A DNA stretch of 64,000 nt from Nephromyces sp. MM_2019 (taxonomy: Eukaryota; Apicomplexa; Aconoidasida; Nephromycida), in NCBI GenBank assembly GCA_015657535.1, contig JADHZB010001772.1, positions 4,259-68,258 of the forward strand, in the 5' to 3' direction. The notes below the pieces were generated by a model. The model worked only from the letters and a program-made list of their open reading frames with translations. It searched no databases and was not told the DNA's origin. The stretch's first letter is position 1. Each line of letters begins with the position of its first letter. This document shows, one piece after another, positions 27,401 through 39,934 of this stretch. The translations under genes and the position numbers were made by a program.

Positions 27401-30400
27401 TTTTATTCAATATAAAAATATATGTATATACACATCATAATAAAAATTAATTTTCTTTTTTTTTAAATATCCTGTCTAATCTAACACACATCAGAACATG
27501 AATTATTTATGGTGTGTAAATGTTCTTAACTTATTAAAATTCTAACCTTCATAGATGCCTTATTAAGACCAGTTTGCACACTCATATCACCCCAAGCAGA
27601 ATAAAATTCATTTTCGACATGATATGCAGTAATAGGTGGATGATGTGAGACCTATAATATGTAGTGTAATGTTTTGAAAATAGTGTGTGTGTGTAAATTG
27701 TAATAAAGTATAAAGAGTGTGTGAAAGGCTTATGCATGTGTCGAGGAAGAACCTGAAATCTTACGCATACACACACATATATACCCACACATACATACAC
27801 ATATATACACATCCCCACACACATATACACACCCCCACACATATACATACATACAAACACATACACACATACAAACACACGCACACACACACGCACACAT
27901 ACACCTACACACCTACACACCTACACACCTACACACCTACACACCTACACACCTACACACCTACACACCTACACACCTACACACCTACACATCTACACAC
28001 CTACACACCTACACACCTACACACCTACACACCTACACACCTACACACCTACACATCTACACACACAACACACCTGTTCAGCAAGTAATTTGAAATCTCT
28101 GTGTGAGTGTTCGTATGTTTCCCCCAAAATTGGATTGAACGGTTTTAAAATTCGCCCTTTAGAAGAGGCGTATGGTGTGGCGGCAAACACACTAATTAAG
28201 GCGAGTCGATATATTTGGTCTGATGTTTGAGCAGCCTAAAATTATATATATATGTGTGTGTATTTATTAATATACACATTTATACATACGGGGGTGGCTT
28301 ATGTGTGTGTGTATTTATTAATATACACATTTATACATACGCGGGTGCTTTATGTGTGTGTAAATTTATTAATATACACATTTATATATAGTGGGGTGGT
28401 TTATGTGTGTGTGTATCTATCTACATACACATTTATATATAGTGGGGTGGTTTATGTGTGTGTGTATTTATTTATATGCACATTTATATATAGGGGGGTA
28501 GATTATGTGTGTGTGTATCTATCTACATACACATATGAATATAGAGGGGTGGTTTGTGTGTGTGTATTAAAGTATCTGTGTAAAAAATCGAATCTAGGTA
28601 TTATAAAGTGTGGAGGTTTTATGAGTAATTGTGTATTTGGCTTGTGCGTGGGTAGTGAAGAACAGAGGTGTATGTGTGTATATGTATGTGTGTGTGTATA
28701 TATGTGTGCGTGTATATATGGGTGTGTGTGTGTGTAAAATACCTTCCTAAGTAGATATTCATATTGAAAATCTTCAGCCATTCTTTGTAAAAATGAAGTT
28801 GGTTCATTCCAATGAACTGGCATACTAATTTTTGTTAAATCTTTACCAATGAAATCTTTTAAGAAGCTCCAAGCAGATGTCTAAATGTGTATGTGTAATA
28901 TGTGCATGTGTGTGAGGAGTGAGAGGGCTTAGTGTGTGTGTGTTGCGTGTGTGTGTGTGTGTGTGTTGTGTGTGTGTGTGTGTGTTGTGTAAAATAATGT
29001 GTAAAGTTAGAGTCTGGCTTAAAGTATATATAATGAATATGTACATTTCAAAGAGTGATTTATAGTTTGTGTAGTATGTCTAATGTGTATAATATTTTTA
29101 TTGTGTTTAGTATTTGTGAAATGTGTATAAAATTCTTAGTGTGCTTAGTATGTGTGTAATGTGTATTTGGTGGGTGTGTGTGACTTCAAAGTAATATAAT
29201 CACATGAAAGATATAGTGTAGGTCTCTATGTATTAATAAATGTGTATTTAAATAGAATATAATACCTTAACACCATGATATTTGGCTGGTAAGGTTACCC
29301 TATAACCAGGTGTGGTGAGTTTATAACCTTGGATGGGTAAAGTAGTGGTGTCTAATTCGTTCAAAACTTTTGCTTCCGTATAGTCTAATTAAAAGAGCGT
29401 GTAGACCGATTAATTACCATGATAAGTTTTAATATGTTTATTTTTATACACACACATGGTACATACATATGTTACAATTTATACACCAATTTGTATATAC
29501 ACAATTATCTAGATGAGTAGCATATGAAAATAAGCATACATATCGAAGTATTTATGTAAAAAACTACAAAAAGCAGACAAATATGCAGCAACAAATATAT
29601 ACAGCATACACACACACACACTGAACACACACTACACACATACACACATACTTTGAACACGAGCTACACACATACACAAACACACTGAACACACATACAC
29701 TGAACACACACACACTGAATACACACACACTGAACACACATAACATTGTTATAAGTATAGATTACTAGTAAGTTCTTGCACAGGTGATTCAAGGGGCTCC
29801 TTTTCAGTATCAGAGTCTGTGTCAGTGTTAGAAGCCCCCTGTAATATATTTGGTAGAGAGTCCTATACAATAACACATGTGTGTAAAATAAATTATATAT
29901 ATATAGAATGTGTGTGTGTGTAAAATTAATTAAATGTTTGTATATGTAAGTATGCGTGTGTAAAATATAATATATATATATATATATATATATAAACATG
30001 CATGTATGTGTGTAATTAAACTAAAAATGTTTGTATATATGTATGTGCGTTAGTAAGATATATTACATCAATAAAAAATAAGGTGTATGTGTGTTGTGTG
30101 TAAAATAAGTAGTCATGCATATATACACATACCACAAAATCATTCATATTATCCAAGTCAAAATCATCACAATCAAAAAATTCGTTCAAATTTGACAATT
30201 GGTCGCTGTTTTCATCGTTTTCAGATTTTAACATATTGAATGAAATTGAGGGGCCTTTCTGTAATGTGTGATTTTGGGAGGCCTCAACTACCTATATAAA
30301 TATATATATATATATATATNNNNNNNNNNNNNNNNNNNNNNNNNNNNNNNNNNNNNNNNNNNNNNNNNNNNNNNNNNNNNNNNNNNNNNNNNNNNNNNNN

Positions 30401-33130
30401 NNNNNNNGGGGTATGACTGGATATAGATGTTTGAGTATATGTGGATATGTGTAAATATGTAGTTATGTGAGTTTGTAGATAGGTGTGTGTGTACATTTTG
30501 GATATGGATACGTGGATATGCGCATTTGAATGTGTGCATGGGTCTCAGGTTATGCGAATATATATATGTTTGTGTGTATATGTTGGTATGTGTGTATCCT
30601 AAGATGAATGTACTTTTGTGTGTATCTATCGTTAGATGTATGTAATTCTGTGTATATGTATAGGGTATAAATGATATGTAGACAAACAGATTCGAAACTA
30701 TATATTGTTACATTACAAAAAAAATCGCACATAATTTTTTCTAAATTATATAATTATTGAATAGTATATTACACCTTAATACACACACACATCACACACA
30801 CACACTACACATACACCTACACCCATACACACACATGTGTGCACACACACATACACACCTACACTCATACACACGCTCACGTACAAATACGCATTCCAAT
30901 ACACACCCTACACTGGTACACACACACACCTACACTGGTACACACATACACCTACACTCATACACACACACACCTACACTCATACACACACACACCTACA
31001 CTCATACACACACACATCTACACTAATACAGACACACACCTACACTCATACACACACACAACTACACACACACAAACACACCTATACATACACACATACC
31101 TGTTCATAGGCATAGCATCTTCTAGCTAACCATTTGAGCGAATTTTCAATTTGTTGACGTTCAGCCTCTTCTTCGTTTATAAAATTATTTGACGTTTTAA
31201 TAAAACAATTTATAAGTGATTGCACAAGGTCAATTTGTTGCATTAATTTTATAAAATTATTTTTGCTGGGAGATGTTACTAAGCCTTCTGTGTGTATGTG
31301 TGTAAGGGTGTAGGTGTGTAGTGGTTTGTGTAGGTGTATAAGGGTGTAGGTGTGTAGGGGTGTGTGTGTGTGTATAGGTGTGTAGGTGTAGGTGGGTGGG
31401 TGTGTAGGTGAGTGTGTATGTAGGTGTGTAGGTGTAGGTGGGTGGGTGTATAGGTGAGTGTGTATGTAGTTGTCTAGGGGTGTGTGTGTAGGTGTATGTG
31501 TTTAGGTGTGTGTAGGTGTGTGTAGTTGAGTGTGTGTGTAGGTGTGTGTGTGGAGGTATGTGTGTGGAGGTATGTGTGTGGAGGTATGTGTGTGGAGGTG
31601 TGTGTGGAAGTGTATGTGTATGTGTTTGTAGCGATGTAGATGTATTTAAAAGAGGAGGTAGAGGAGGTGTGTGTTTTGATTTAATATAATTATAGGAGTG
31701 TGTGTAGGTGTCATATGTTTACAAGTATGTATAGAGGTGTTTGTAGAGGTGTATTTGGGTTTAGGGTTTTAGGTGTGTATAAAGGGAAATGATAAGAGTG
31801 TGTAGAAATATATCCAAAAAGTATGTGTGTGCAGTTTAAAACTCACGTTGGTTTTGTAATTTTCCAAGGTCCTCTAATAATGATTTTTGTAGTACTCGTG
31901 TAGATTTGAATGCAAACTATACAATGTATATATTAATTATATGTGTATGTATGAATATGGTCAAAGCAAACGAATAAAGAAATGTGTGTTTGAAGTAAAA
32001 TAAATGTGTATTGAAAATAAAATGTTTGGTTGGATCTAGATTTCAAAAGTGTGTAAATGTACAATTGAAAGATAATTTATGTAGCGGAACAAGAGGTGTT
32101 GAGTTAATAGTGTGTGGCATTCAAATGAGTTGCTTAAGAAAACTTACCTAATAAAGATGAATTTTCAATAGTTTAAATAATTACTACAGACACACACACA
32201 CACACACACAAACACATACACACCTCAATATGTTGTTGGAACGCATCTATATTTTCTTTAAGACTTTTCAATGAACTTTTTTCTTTGCTCCTTGTTAAGA
32301 TTTCTTCTGCAATGTTAAAGGGCTGGGTTTGGTCAGATTTTGGCCTACAAACATAAAGTGTGTAAGGTTTGTATATACATATAGTGTGTAAATATACATA
32401 GTAAAAAATGTATATATAACGGTTCTAAAATTGTTTTGGGGGAATTGTGTGTACCTTTCTATATCGATCTCTGCAGGGATAAAGTCTGATATCTCCCCTA
32501 TAATTTGTTTAGTGTGTATGGTTTGATTATCAAGGGGTGTGATGTGTGTGGTCTGATTATCGGGGAGTTTGGTGTGTGTGGTTTGATTACTCGTGGGTGT
32601 AATATGTGTGGTCTTGTCATCTAAAACGGGTGCCTCGAAGTTGGGAGTTGCTTTAGTGTGTTTAGATTTGTTACTGGATGTTGTGTGTGTGGGTTGGTCA
32701 TATGGCTTAACGGTCTTATGCTTATTATTATCTGGTAGATCATTATGTGTGTGTGTAAGATTTTCATCCTCATTTATATGATTCTGCATACCATTCTGCA
32801 CACCATTATGTGCATCAATAATCATGGGTATTGAAGAAGGTTCAGCAATATATTTTATTGTGTGTGTATGTTCATTAGGTATACTCGAATGTGAGGTTGA
32901 TGAGTCATGTGTGTGTGAGCTAATTGGGCTCAATTTCATAGGTAAAATTTCCATGTTATTATATTGTGACTGCTTAAATAGCGCATACCAACTCGACTTA
33001 TCTGCGGCATTTTCTGCCTTGAAAAATAATGTCTTATTATCAGTTGTTAATATATCCATACGAAGTGAATCACCTATTTAGAGGCACGCACACGTATATA
33101 TGTAATAAGATGTGTCTAAGGTGGGGAGTG

Positions 33131-33176
<46 letters not shown>

Positions 33177-33894
33177 CACACAGACCAGAATGATAGTTAA
33201 TTTTGGAGCCTTTGAGTGAGATTGTTTTGTAATGGCCATTTTCTGACGGTGAATATTTCAAATTTCCAAAATTGTCCAAAACTAAAAATCGCTGTTTCCA
33301 CGACTGTACATAATTTGTCCATTTTAATAGCCACCCTTCTTTAATTGTAGTTTTTTCTAGTGTGTTATTATTACCTGTGTGTGTGTGATGTGTGTGGTGT
33401 GTGTGATATGTGTGGTGTTTGGGATGTGTGTGGGGTGTGTGGTGGGTGTGGAAATGGGGGCAAGGGGTAGAATGGATGCGTATATACAGTGGGAGGATGT
33501 GTGTGTGTGACAAAAGGAAATATGTTTCTCTATTTCATGTTTGAATGTGTAAATTTATTTAGGATGGGTCTTTAGTTTATGTGAGAGGAGCTGTGTAGTA
33601 TGCAATAGTAATTATAAAGTTTATGTGAATTAGTTATGATGAGGTCGAAATTGTGCAAAAAATTATCACTATGTAAATTGTGTGTGAATTTGGATACAAA
33701 TAATTGGTTGTGAAATTTTGGGCTTATAAATTTGTCATGCTTTAAGTGAGTGTGAGTATGCTGTGTGTGCATAAAGTAGGCGTGCATAAAGTGTGTATGT
33801 GTAAAAATAGTGGGTAAAATTCCCCTCTAAATTGATATACTCTAACCTCCCATCACTCACCTTTGGCCAGCAAATTTATATCGTGTGGACTCAT
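24401..33894 (-). CDS. OSBP: Oxysterol-binding protein (OSBP/ORP): PH domain + sterol/lipid-binding ORD, 21 exons
   Basis: Twenty-one exons join with agreeing phases to 2826 bases, 941 residues. Exons are 33894-33861, 33374-33186, 33073-32455, 32344-32224, 31916-31847, 31287-31100, 30291-30133, 29862-29766, 29384-29266, 28880-28743, 28235-28074, 27651-27547, 27397-27276, 26889-26818, 26614-26472, 26134-26109, 26051-25988, 25798-25717, 25392-25228, 24863-24773 and 24460-24401. Residues ~24-115 form a PH domain ([20 protein letters not shown] ... SSWYALF). A Thr/His/Ser-rich linker follows, then helical segments and an acidic [10 protein letters not shown] stretch. From ~530 lies the ORD with [12 protein letters not shown], the family fingerprint EQVSHHPP (~631-638, split across an exon junction), [30 protein letters not shown] and the closing PRWFKKEG...CADIF. 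ORPs carry sterol and PI4P between membranes at contact sites; PH domains bind phosphoinositides. No FFAT motif was noticed. Introns hold many microsatellites and one assembly gap. Confidence 0.95.
24465..24772. repeat. TG-rich repeat in OSBP intron 20
   Basis: TGTGTGCGTATATGTA-type repeats on the + strand between the last two OSBP exons. Similar TG-rich blocks fill the introns at 24870-25070 and 26150-26330. Confidence 0.7.
26640..26817. repeat. CA-rich repeat in OSBP intron 14
   Basis: CACACATA/CACACA repeats on the + strand between exons 26889-26818 and 26614-26472. They generate long His/Thr or Cys/Val open frames that are not genes. Confidence 0.7.
27765..28072. repeat. (ACACCTAC)n tandem octamer after a CA tract
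   Basis: After a CACACA/CATA tract (27765-27900), an 8-base unit ACACCTAC repeats about twenty times (27901-28062), with two variant copies carrying ATCTAC. It lies in an OSBP intron and stops within a few bases of exon 28235-28074. Confidence 0.85.
28245..28565. repeat. Minisatellite, ~51-base unit, about 6 copies, in OSBP intron
   Basis: A unit of about 51 bases (TATGTGTGTGTGTATTTATT, then about 30 bases ending GGGGTGGTT on the + strand) repeats at about 28249, 28299, 28350, 28402, 28452 and 28504. Small substitutions alternate between copies. Because 51 is divisible by three it also makes a periodic 17-residue open frame on the + strand, which is not considered coding. Confidence 0.85.
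29585..29745. repeat. CACACTGAACACA tandem repeat in OSBP intron 8
   Basis: Repeats of CACACACACTGAACACA with CATACACA variants on the + strand, about 20 bases from exon 29862-29766. Intronic. Confidence 0.7.
30301..30407. other. (AT)n tract followed by an 88-base assembly gap
   Basis: Positions 30320-30407 are N. The left edge is a pure (AT)n run, typical of a collapsed or unsequenced microsatellite. It lies in the OSBP intron between exons 31287-31100 and 30291-30133, so no coding sequence needs to be missing. Confidence 0.95.
30775..31099. repeat. CA-rich tandem repeat (CACACACACCTACACTCATA)n in OSBP intron 6
   Basis: A roughly 20-base unit of CACACACACCTACACTCATA type repeats several times on the + strand and stops at the donor side of exon 31287-31100. 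Confidence 0.75.
31288..31680. repeat. TG-rich repeats (GTGTAGGTG, TGTGTGGAGG) in OSBP intron 5
   Basis: Short variable units such as GTGTAGGTGTG and TATGTGTGTGGAGG (four copies near 31555-31600) on the + strand. They directly precede exon 31287-31100 on the sense strand as CA-rich DNA next to the acceptor. Confidence 0.7.
33125..33185. repeat. (CA)n/(TA)n microsatellite in OSBP intron 2
   Basis: CACACACACA followed by (TA)n and TACACACA, ending next to the donor of exon 33374-33186. Confidence 0.8.
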
Positions 33895-36800
33895 TGTTTT
33901 GTATCGAATATGATTTTATTAATGTACTTATATATATATATACATATGCGTTGTAAATATGTGTGTAGGTGCTCTATATGTATGTGTGGGTGCTTTATAT
34001 GTGTAATTTCAATGTATTTAAGTAATTTGCAGGTGATTATATGGATGTCTGTAATGTTATAGGTTTGGGTTTGTGTGTATATATAAGTGTGTATATGCAT
34101 ATATTGATGTGTATGTATGTTTTAGCCAGGACCTGTGAGCGTGTGTGTATGATTTGGGAGTGTGAGAGTGTATATATACAGTTGCTTCAATCTTACAGCC
34201 ACAGTTTTCAAATTTTCTATTGGTTTTTGGCCTCTGCAACCAGTATAGTCATATAGACTTAGGTTATTGTATGCTGTATGCTGTATGTATGTGTCTGTGT
34301 GTTGGTGTGTGTGTATGTTTGTTGATATGTATTTTGAGTTTGTTTTTATGTAGAGGCTTACGCATAGGCTTTTGTAAGACTGTCTGTATATAAGAATGAA
34401 CCTATATATATATTATATTTGTAGGTATTTCCAAAGGTTTTCATGTGAGTGTGTGTGCAGTTATGAAAATGTTTAAATATATGTAAGTTATGCCTGTATA
34501 TAATTTTACATCTACCAAGTATGGATTTTATATTATAACTGTATCTATATGTATATGGGTGTGTAAGTATATGAATTTGATATTTACATTTGTTTTAATT
34601 ATGAATGTGTGTGTGAATTGATGTGGGTATGAATTGTTTGTGCGTATTTAGGTTTATGTGTGTGAGCATGTTTGTGTAAGCTTGTGTGTGTAAGTTTGTT
34701 TGTTTGTTAATTCCGTGAGTATGAATTTGTGCATGCATCAATTGTTTGTATATGTGTAAGTTGGTTGTCTGTAAACTGGCTAAATAAAATTCTTATTTAA
34801 AAATTGGCTAAGCGATTGTGTTAAGTCAACAAATACTAAAATGAATTTCTATATGAAGTTGAGTGCATGTGTCAATTAGAGTTATTAGCTTGCAAATGTA
34901 AACTCTTTATATCTAAAAGTTTTTAAAGTTTAGATTGTAGCTCTTCATTATTCGAACACCAAAAATACTCACTAATCAGTGTGTACTCCTGAGGATGTAT
35001 AATGATTAAACTATAATTGGTTTAGCCTGGGTTGGGGAGCTAGGCTTATGTATGAGCTCAGTGAGTGTCACGTATGTGTGTGTGTGTGTCAAAAAAGGGT
35101 TAGTTCATTGTCGGTGCATGTTTATGTGTTTCGATGGGTCTGTGTATCCATACCTATGTGTGTGTGTGCAAGTGTGCTTTGTTTTTGTGTATTGTTAAGT
35201 GTGCTACATGTAGTTTGCACCATAAAATTAAATCTAAAGAATGAGTATGATTCAGCTACACAATTATTTAATTTAATCCCATCAATAAGCTCAAATATAT
35301 ACTTATATATATACTATTTACACGAATAAACTTATATTTCCATAAATAAACTTCATGAAATTAATTTACATCAAAAAAATCACTAATCGTTATACAATCT
35401 ACATACACACAGGATAATATAGTGTAATCCACACAACTCATATATATATATAAGTAGAACATAATAATTGAGCAAAATTATTCGCAATACAAGCAAATAA
35501 CACAATGTAACACACAATTAGTCCATAAAAAAAAAAACAAGCAAGCTATACAAACAATACACTTAAACCATACACAATAATACAAAAAACAGTGTGTGGA
35601 TTTAAGTATAATATCTTCCTGACAAAAAAGTAGCTAGTATTAATTTACTAGCTGTATAATTTTAAAACTCTCCACAATAAATTTTGTTAATGTGTGTGAC
35701 AAGGGTATTATTATTTTTATATACATTTACATTTAATATTTTAACTATGTATCTGTGTATGATTTTGCTAGGTATACTTTTAACTCTTCAAGAGAGATTC
35801 AGGCTCACTTTTGTGTGTTGAAATGTGTGGGTTTGGGTGTAAGTGTGTCGATGTGTATATATTTTTACTTATATGAGTTTATGTGTGTGTGTTTTCTGTA
35901 TATTTTTTAATGTGTAAGTGCGCATGTTTACTCGTCTGTATTGATGTATGTGTGCTTGTTATTTAAAAGTTGTATGAGTATTGTTGGTTTGTGTGTATCA
36001 CAATATGCGCATTTTTGAATATGTGAGTTTTTATGTGAAAATTTTGTGCATATTTCTGTTTTAAGCTCAATATGATTTCTTTTCTTAACTTAATTATCCA
36101 ATATAATAAAATCTTAGAAAAAGCAGTCAATCTTATTATTCATCTTAAACACAATCTAATTATTATTAAAATTATGCATAACCCAAAATACTTAGACCTA
36201 AGATTTATATTTATACTTCAATTTAAACACAAATAAGACTTTAAGTCAAAATAATGTATACATTTACACTTAATATTTAACATATTCAAATTTTATTCCA
36301 ACTTCGAAACACATGCGTGTGCTTTAAATTTAAATTAAGCACAAAGGAGAATAAAGCAGTGCTATTGTGTTTCAAATCTTTTATGCCTATACATAATGCT
36401 TAAGGCTGCTTAAATACAAATTCTATTTTTAACATTAAGCTATACACACACACTTGAATTCTGTATTAACTACTCTTTGAAGATTGTAATTATAGGTATG
36501 AATTAAAATATATTCCATGCTGGAAAAACGAATAAGTTAGTATATATATAGTATATGTTTAAATTGTAATTTAGCTAATGTGTAGTTCGTTATTACTTTA
36601 ATTAGGATTCCATGTGAGTAACTTGTAGATGATATTTTTAGTCAAATCTGTGTGTATAATTTGTAGTTGATTTCTTAAATTAAGCATGTAAGTATAGTTA
36701 ATTTTCAAAGCTAAATAGTTATATATAAATTGTAGTTTTTTATAAGTGTATAGAATATTATTTATAATTGGTTGTTTGATTTATAGTTTAATATGTGTAC

Positions 36801-38300
36801 CCAGTTGAATTCTTATCTTAAGTTTTGTGTAGATAATTTTTCTCTAAAAGGGTAATGTTATCAATATTATTTCTAAACTTCAGTTGTAATTAATTGTTTA
36901 CAAGTATAAACAATTGTTTATTCGTAAATTTAATTGAGAGTTAAGTGCATACTATATTGTTTATTTTACACTTTCTATATATAAATCAAAAAATGCTATA
37001 TTTATATAATGCATTTAGAGATATAATTAAAGTTGGCTTTGCACCAATTTTTAATGTTATTCCAAGTTTCAATATATAAGTACTTTTTTAAATCTCGTTT
37101 TACTAACCTTTATGATACATTTAAAAGAGTATCATAGCTAGTTTACATAGCTCAATCAGTTAGGCTTATATTTACAATTTTTATGAAAAATTGGAATTTG
37201 CACACATTTCCATAAATTTTATATTGTTTGGAACTTTTTTATTTGTGGGGGAATTGCTGAAAAAATTGATTTAGAATTTGTTCATTTTTTTTAATTTTTT
37301 GTTTTCCAGATAATTGGAAATAGGGACTAGCAGTGCTAATTTTTTAGGCTTAAATATCGAATTTTTTCACAACGCTTAATGTTTCAATCATTGTTGTATT
37401 TTGAAAATTTACTTTGGAAAATTGGACGGTGTAAAACATAAGTTTGATTTCGAAAAGTTGAAACTTTTATGGCTCTATGGAATCTCCTAAAAAGATTTTA
37501 CCTTTAAAAGTAAGCATTTATCATACTTGAAGCTATTCAGCTTACAATCTCTAAAATTTTTCAAATATACACACATTTTTAAACAATTATATTTTTACAC
37601 AACTAATTATATGTATGATTGTATAACAATACATGTGTACGTTTATAAATATACACGCCTGCATAATTGTACGTATTTGTATATTAAATCATAAAGTGTG
37701 CAATATTTATGTAGGATTATAACTATATATGTATACAGTAGCTAGATGGGAATATAACTAGATATCTATGTAATCATAAGCTATCTTGCTGTGTTAAAAA
37801 CACATATTTGATTAAATGATATACATAGCAATTACATAATATATTTATTTTTTCGAAATAATTTCATCGTTTTTTTATGATATTTTGTCCAGAACTTACT
37901 AAATTAATAATAAAGCCTTATTGAAATATGGAAGCATTCAACTTGATTAAGAATTAATGATTTTGGATTCTTTTTTAATTTTGTACTAACATATGGTGCT
38001 TCATAAAGTATATCTCCTTATATTTTCAATAAATTTATTTGGAGTTGTAAGGAGTAATTTCCTAGACAATAATACAAGTGAGTGATAGGTGTATTCGAAA
38101 GCTTATAATTATACACAAATCATCTATTTATACTTACTATATATATGTAGCTTACAAATATCACTAGAATTTATTTACACAAATGATAAAAAATAATTGA
38201 AGAGGATTAGTTTCAGATTATAAACTTGAAAAGTTCAAAGATATATATAAATGAATATGCATTAAGTTTATTATATAAAATTTGTTTCAAAAAGGAATAG
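33895..38300. other. 4.4 kb spacer between divergent genes; TG-rich then AT-rich
   Basis: The part next to the OSBP start (33895-35200) is TG-rich on the + strand, so CA-rich in the sense direction. A small less-repetitive island at about 34180-34260 could hold a short exon on either strand (for instance RPKTNRKFENCGCKIEA on the - strand between AG and GT borders), but nothing around it confirms a gene. From 35400 the DNA is plain AT-rich. The undiscovered 5' exons of the EGF-domain gene should lie in the right part. Confidence 0.45.
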
Positions 38301-39504
38301 AAAAATGTATTGGTGCACACTTTAAGAACCAAAATTTCAATGGGGGAACATGTGCTTGTGAGTTGGGTTTCCAACGGAAAATTATTAACAAAAATGAAGT
38401 TGTGTGCAAAGGTTAGGATAGCAAAAAAGTTTAGTTGCAAAATTATCTTATGTATTGTATTAGTGATTTTATTAATACACTTATGCTAAATTATCTTAGA
38501 CCAATAGTTAGTTAATATATATTTAAGCAGCCAATATATGTGAAATTATATAAAACTCCAGAGATTTTATTATGCACACGTATCTAAAATTCCTATATAG
38601 ATATTAATGAGTGTACCAAATTCCCAACAATTTGTAATGAGTCTCAAAGGTGTGTAAACACTCTTGGCTCATATAAATGCTTAGGAAGAAACACTAAAAT
38701 TTTAGGAAGGGGTATTGTTAGTCATTCAAATCACTCAAAATTAATTCCTAAAAACGCGTCTATTAGGCTAGAGAAATTATTATCAACTAGACTTGATAAA
38801 CATGTGCCATCCACACAAAATTCCAACAAACAATACCTATTTTCATTCTTGGATGCAAATAATTTAACAAGTGTTGCTAAAGAATGTGAAGAAAAATATT
38901 CAGATGACATAAAAGCTGGAATGAAAGACTCAAAGTGTTACAAACATTTTATGAGGAAAAAGAACCGAATGGTGGCATTATTTATAACATTGGGTGTATT
39001 GTTTGGGCTGTTAATACTCATTTTTGCAGTGTGTAAGTTATATTTGTATTTATTTATATACCAAAAAAAATTGAAAAAAATTTTTTGGGCACACTTTGAA
39101 ATCAGTCATGTATAAAAAGCCTCAATTTCACAATGTACGCAAACATAAAACCATATGCACATATAAAAAATATAATGCTACATAGACTAGTGATAAATTA
39201 AATTAACTTGGTATGTGAAAGTATCACCGATAAAGAAATTGAACCAAGGTTCAATTAATTTCTTGATCTATACCTATCTCGGTGGATATGTGTGTGCTTA
39301 ACAGGGATGTTCGTCAAATATAGGATTCAGAAGAGCAAAAGACCTGTTAGTGTTGCTACAAGTAGCTCATACTTCGATCAAAGTTTTGAAGAAAATGAAG
39401 AGGAATCGAGTACTGATCAATTCATAACACGAAAGAAAAACCCACATAACAAAATTGCAAGAAACTACCAAACAAGCGATTATGCTATAGAAGAAGTGCT
39501 ATAA
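38301..39504 (+). CDS. EGF-domain single-pass membrane protein (5' exons not found)
   Basis: Three exons join in phase 1, the usual phase for EGF exons: 38301 (or 38295)-38411, 38601-39032 and 39305-39504 (TAA). The first ends an EGF module: NGGTCACELGF, then a last Cys (EVVCK). The second opens a calcium-binding-type EGF module, DINECTKFPTIC, SQRCVNTLGSYKC; the D-I-N-E-C start and CxN...G-(S/T)-Y spacing are the EGF_CA signature. A Ser/Asn/Lys spacer with two more Cys follows, then a transmembrane helix (LFITLGVLFGLLILIFAV) and a ~65-residue tail with a basic stop-transfer end (KYRIQKSKR), an acidic Ser/Glu patch and a final DYAIEEVL. Apicomplexan adhesins (MIC type) and sorting receptors share this plan, but neither is shown. 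A signal-peptide exon must lie upstream. Confidence 0.72.
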
Positions 39505-39934
39505 AATTGATCGTAGCTATTAGCTAGTAAGGATAGAATATCAAGTGTAAATAAGTTGATAAATTGGGGATGAGGATTGTATATGTCTTAAATTCATTTT
39601 ATAAAATAACTCATGGCGGTCAGTGTTATCTGGAACTGATATATTATAAACTATACAATTTGGTGTTTCGATATCATTGCGTGTACAGATCGGTCCCTCA
39701 AGATATACGGTTTTTATACAATCTTTAAATCAGATGCCCTTCTATAGCTAATTTATATAATTAGTTTAAAATATACGAATTTAAACTAGATTTATAACAA
39801 GTTCGATAAAAGGGTTACCTGTGAGTGTGTATCCCTAGTCCTATAAAAGAGAGTAGTTATTTTAAATTTTCGAAGTTTAAACACAATATTTAATTTTTTT
39901 TTCTAGAATAAATTCTCATAGATATTTCAGTATT
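39505..39934. other. Spacer between convergent EGF-protein and EF-Ts genes
   Basis: 430 bases of AT-rich DNA, no coding signal; probably both 3' ends. Confidence 0.6.

Noticed and set aside
27901..28062. CRISPR-like direct repeats
   Set aside because: The units are contiguous with no unique spacers, in a eukaryotic intron.
27582..28088. Long open frames on both strands
   Set aside because: Translation of CA and ACACCTAC arrays; the real coding part is exon 27651-27547 only.
28252..28737. 161-codon + strand frame with a 17-residue repeat
   Set aside because: It is the 51-base minisatellite read in frame inside an OSBP intron, antisense to the gene.
34940..35045. tRNA-like stretch (ATTCGAACACC, then GC-richer bases)
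   Set aside because: No acceptor stem or D-arm pairing could be laid out around it; no tRNA found in the window.
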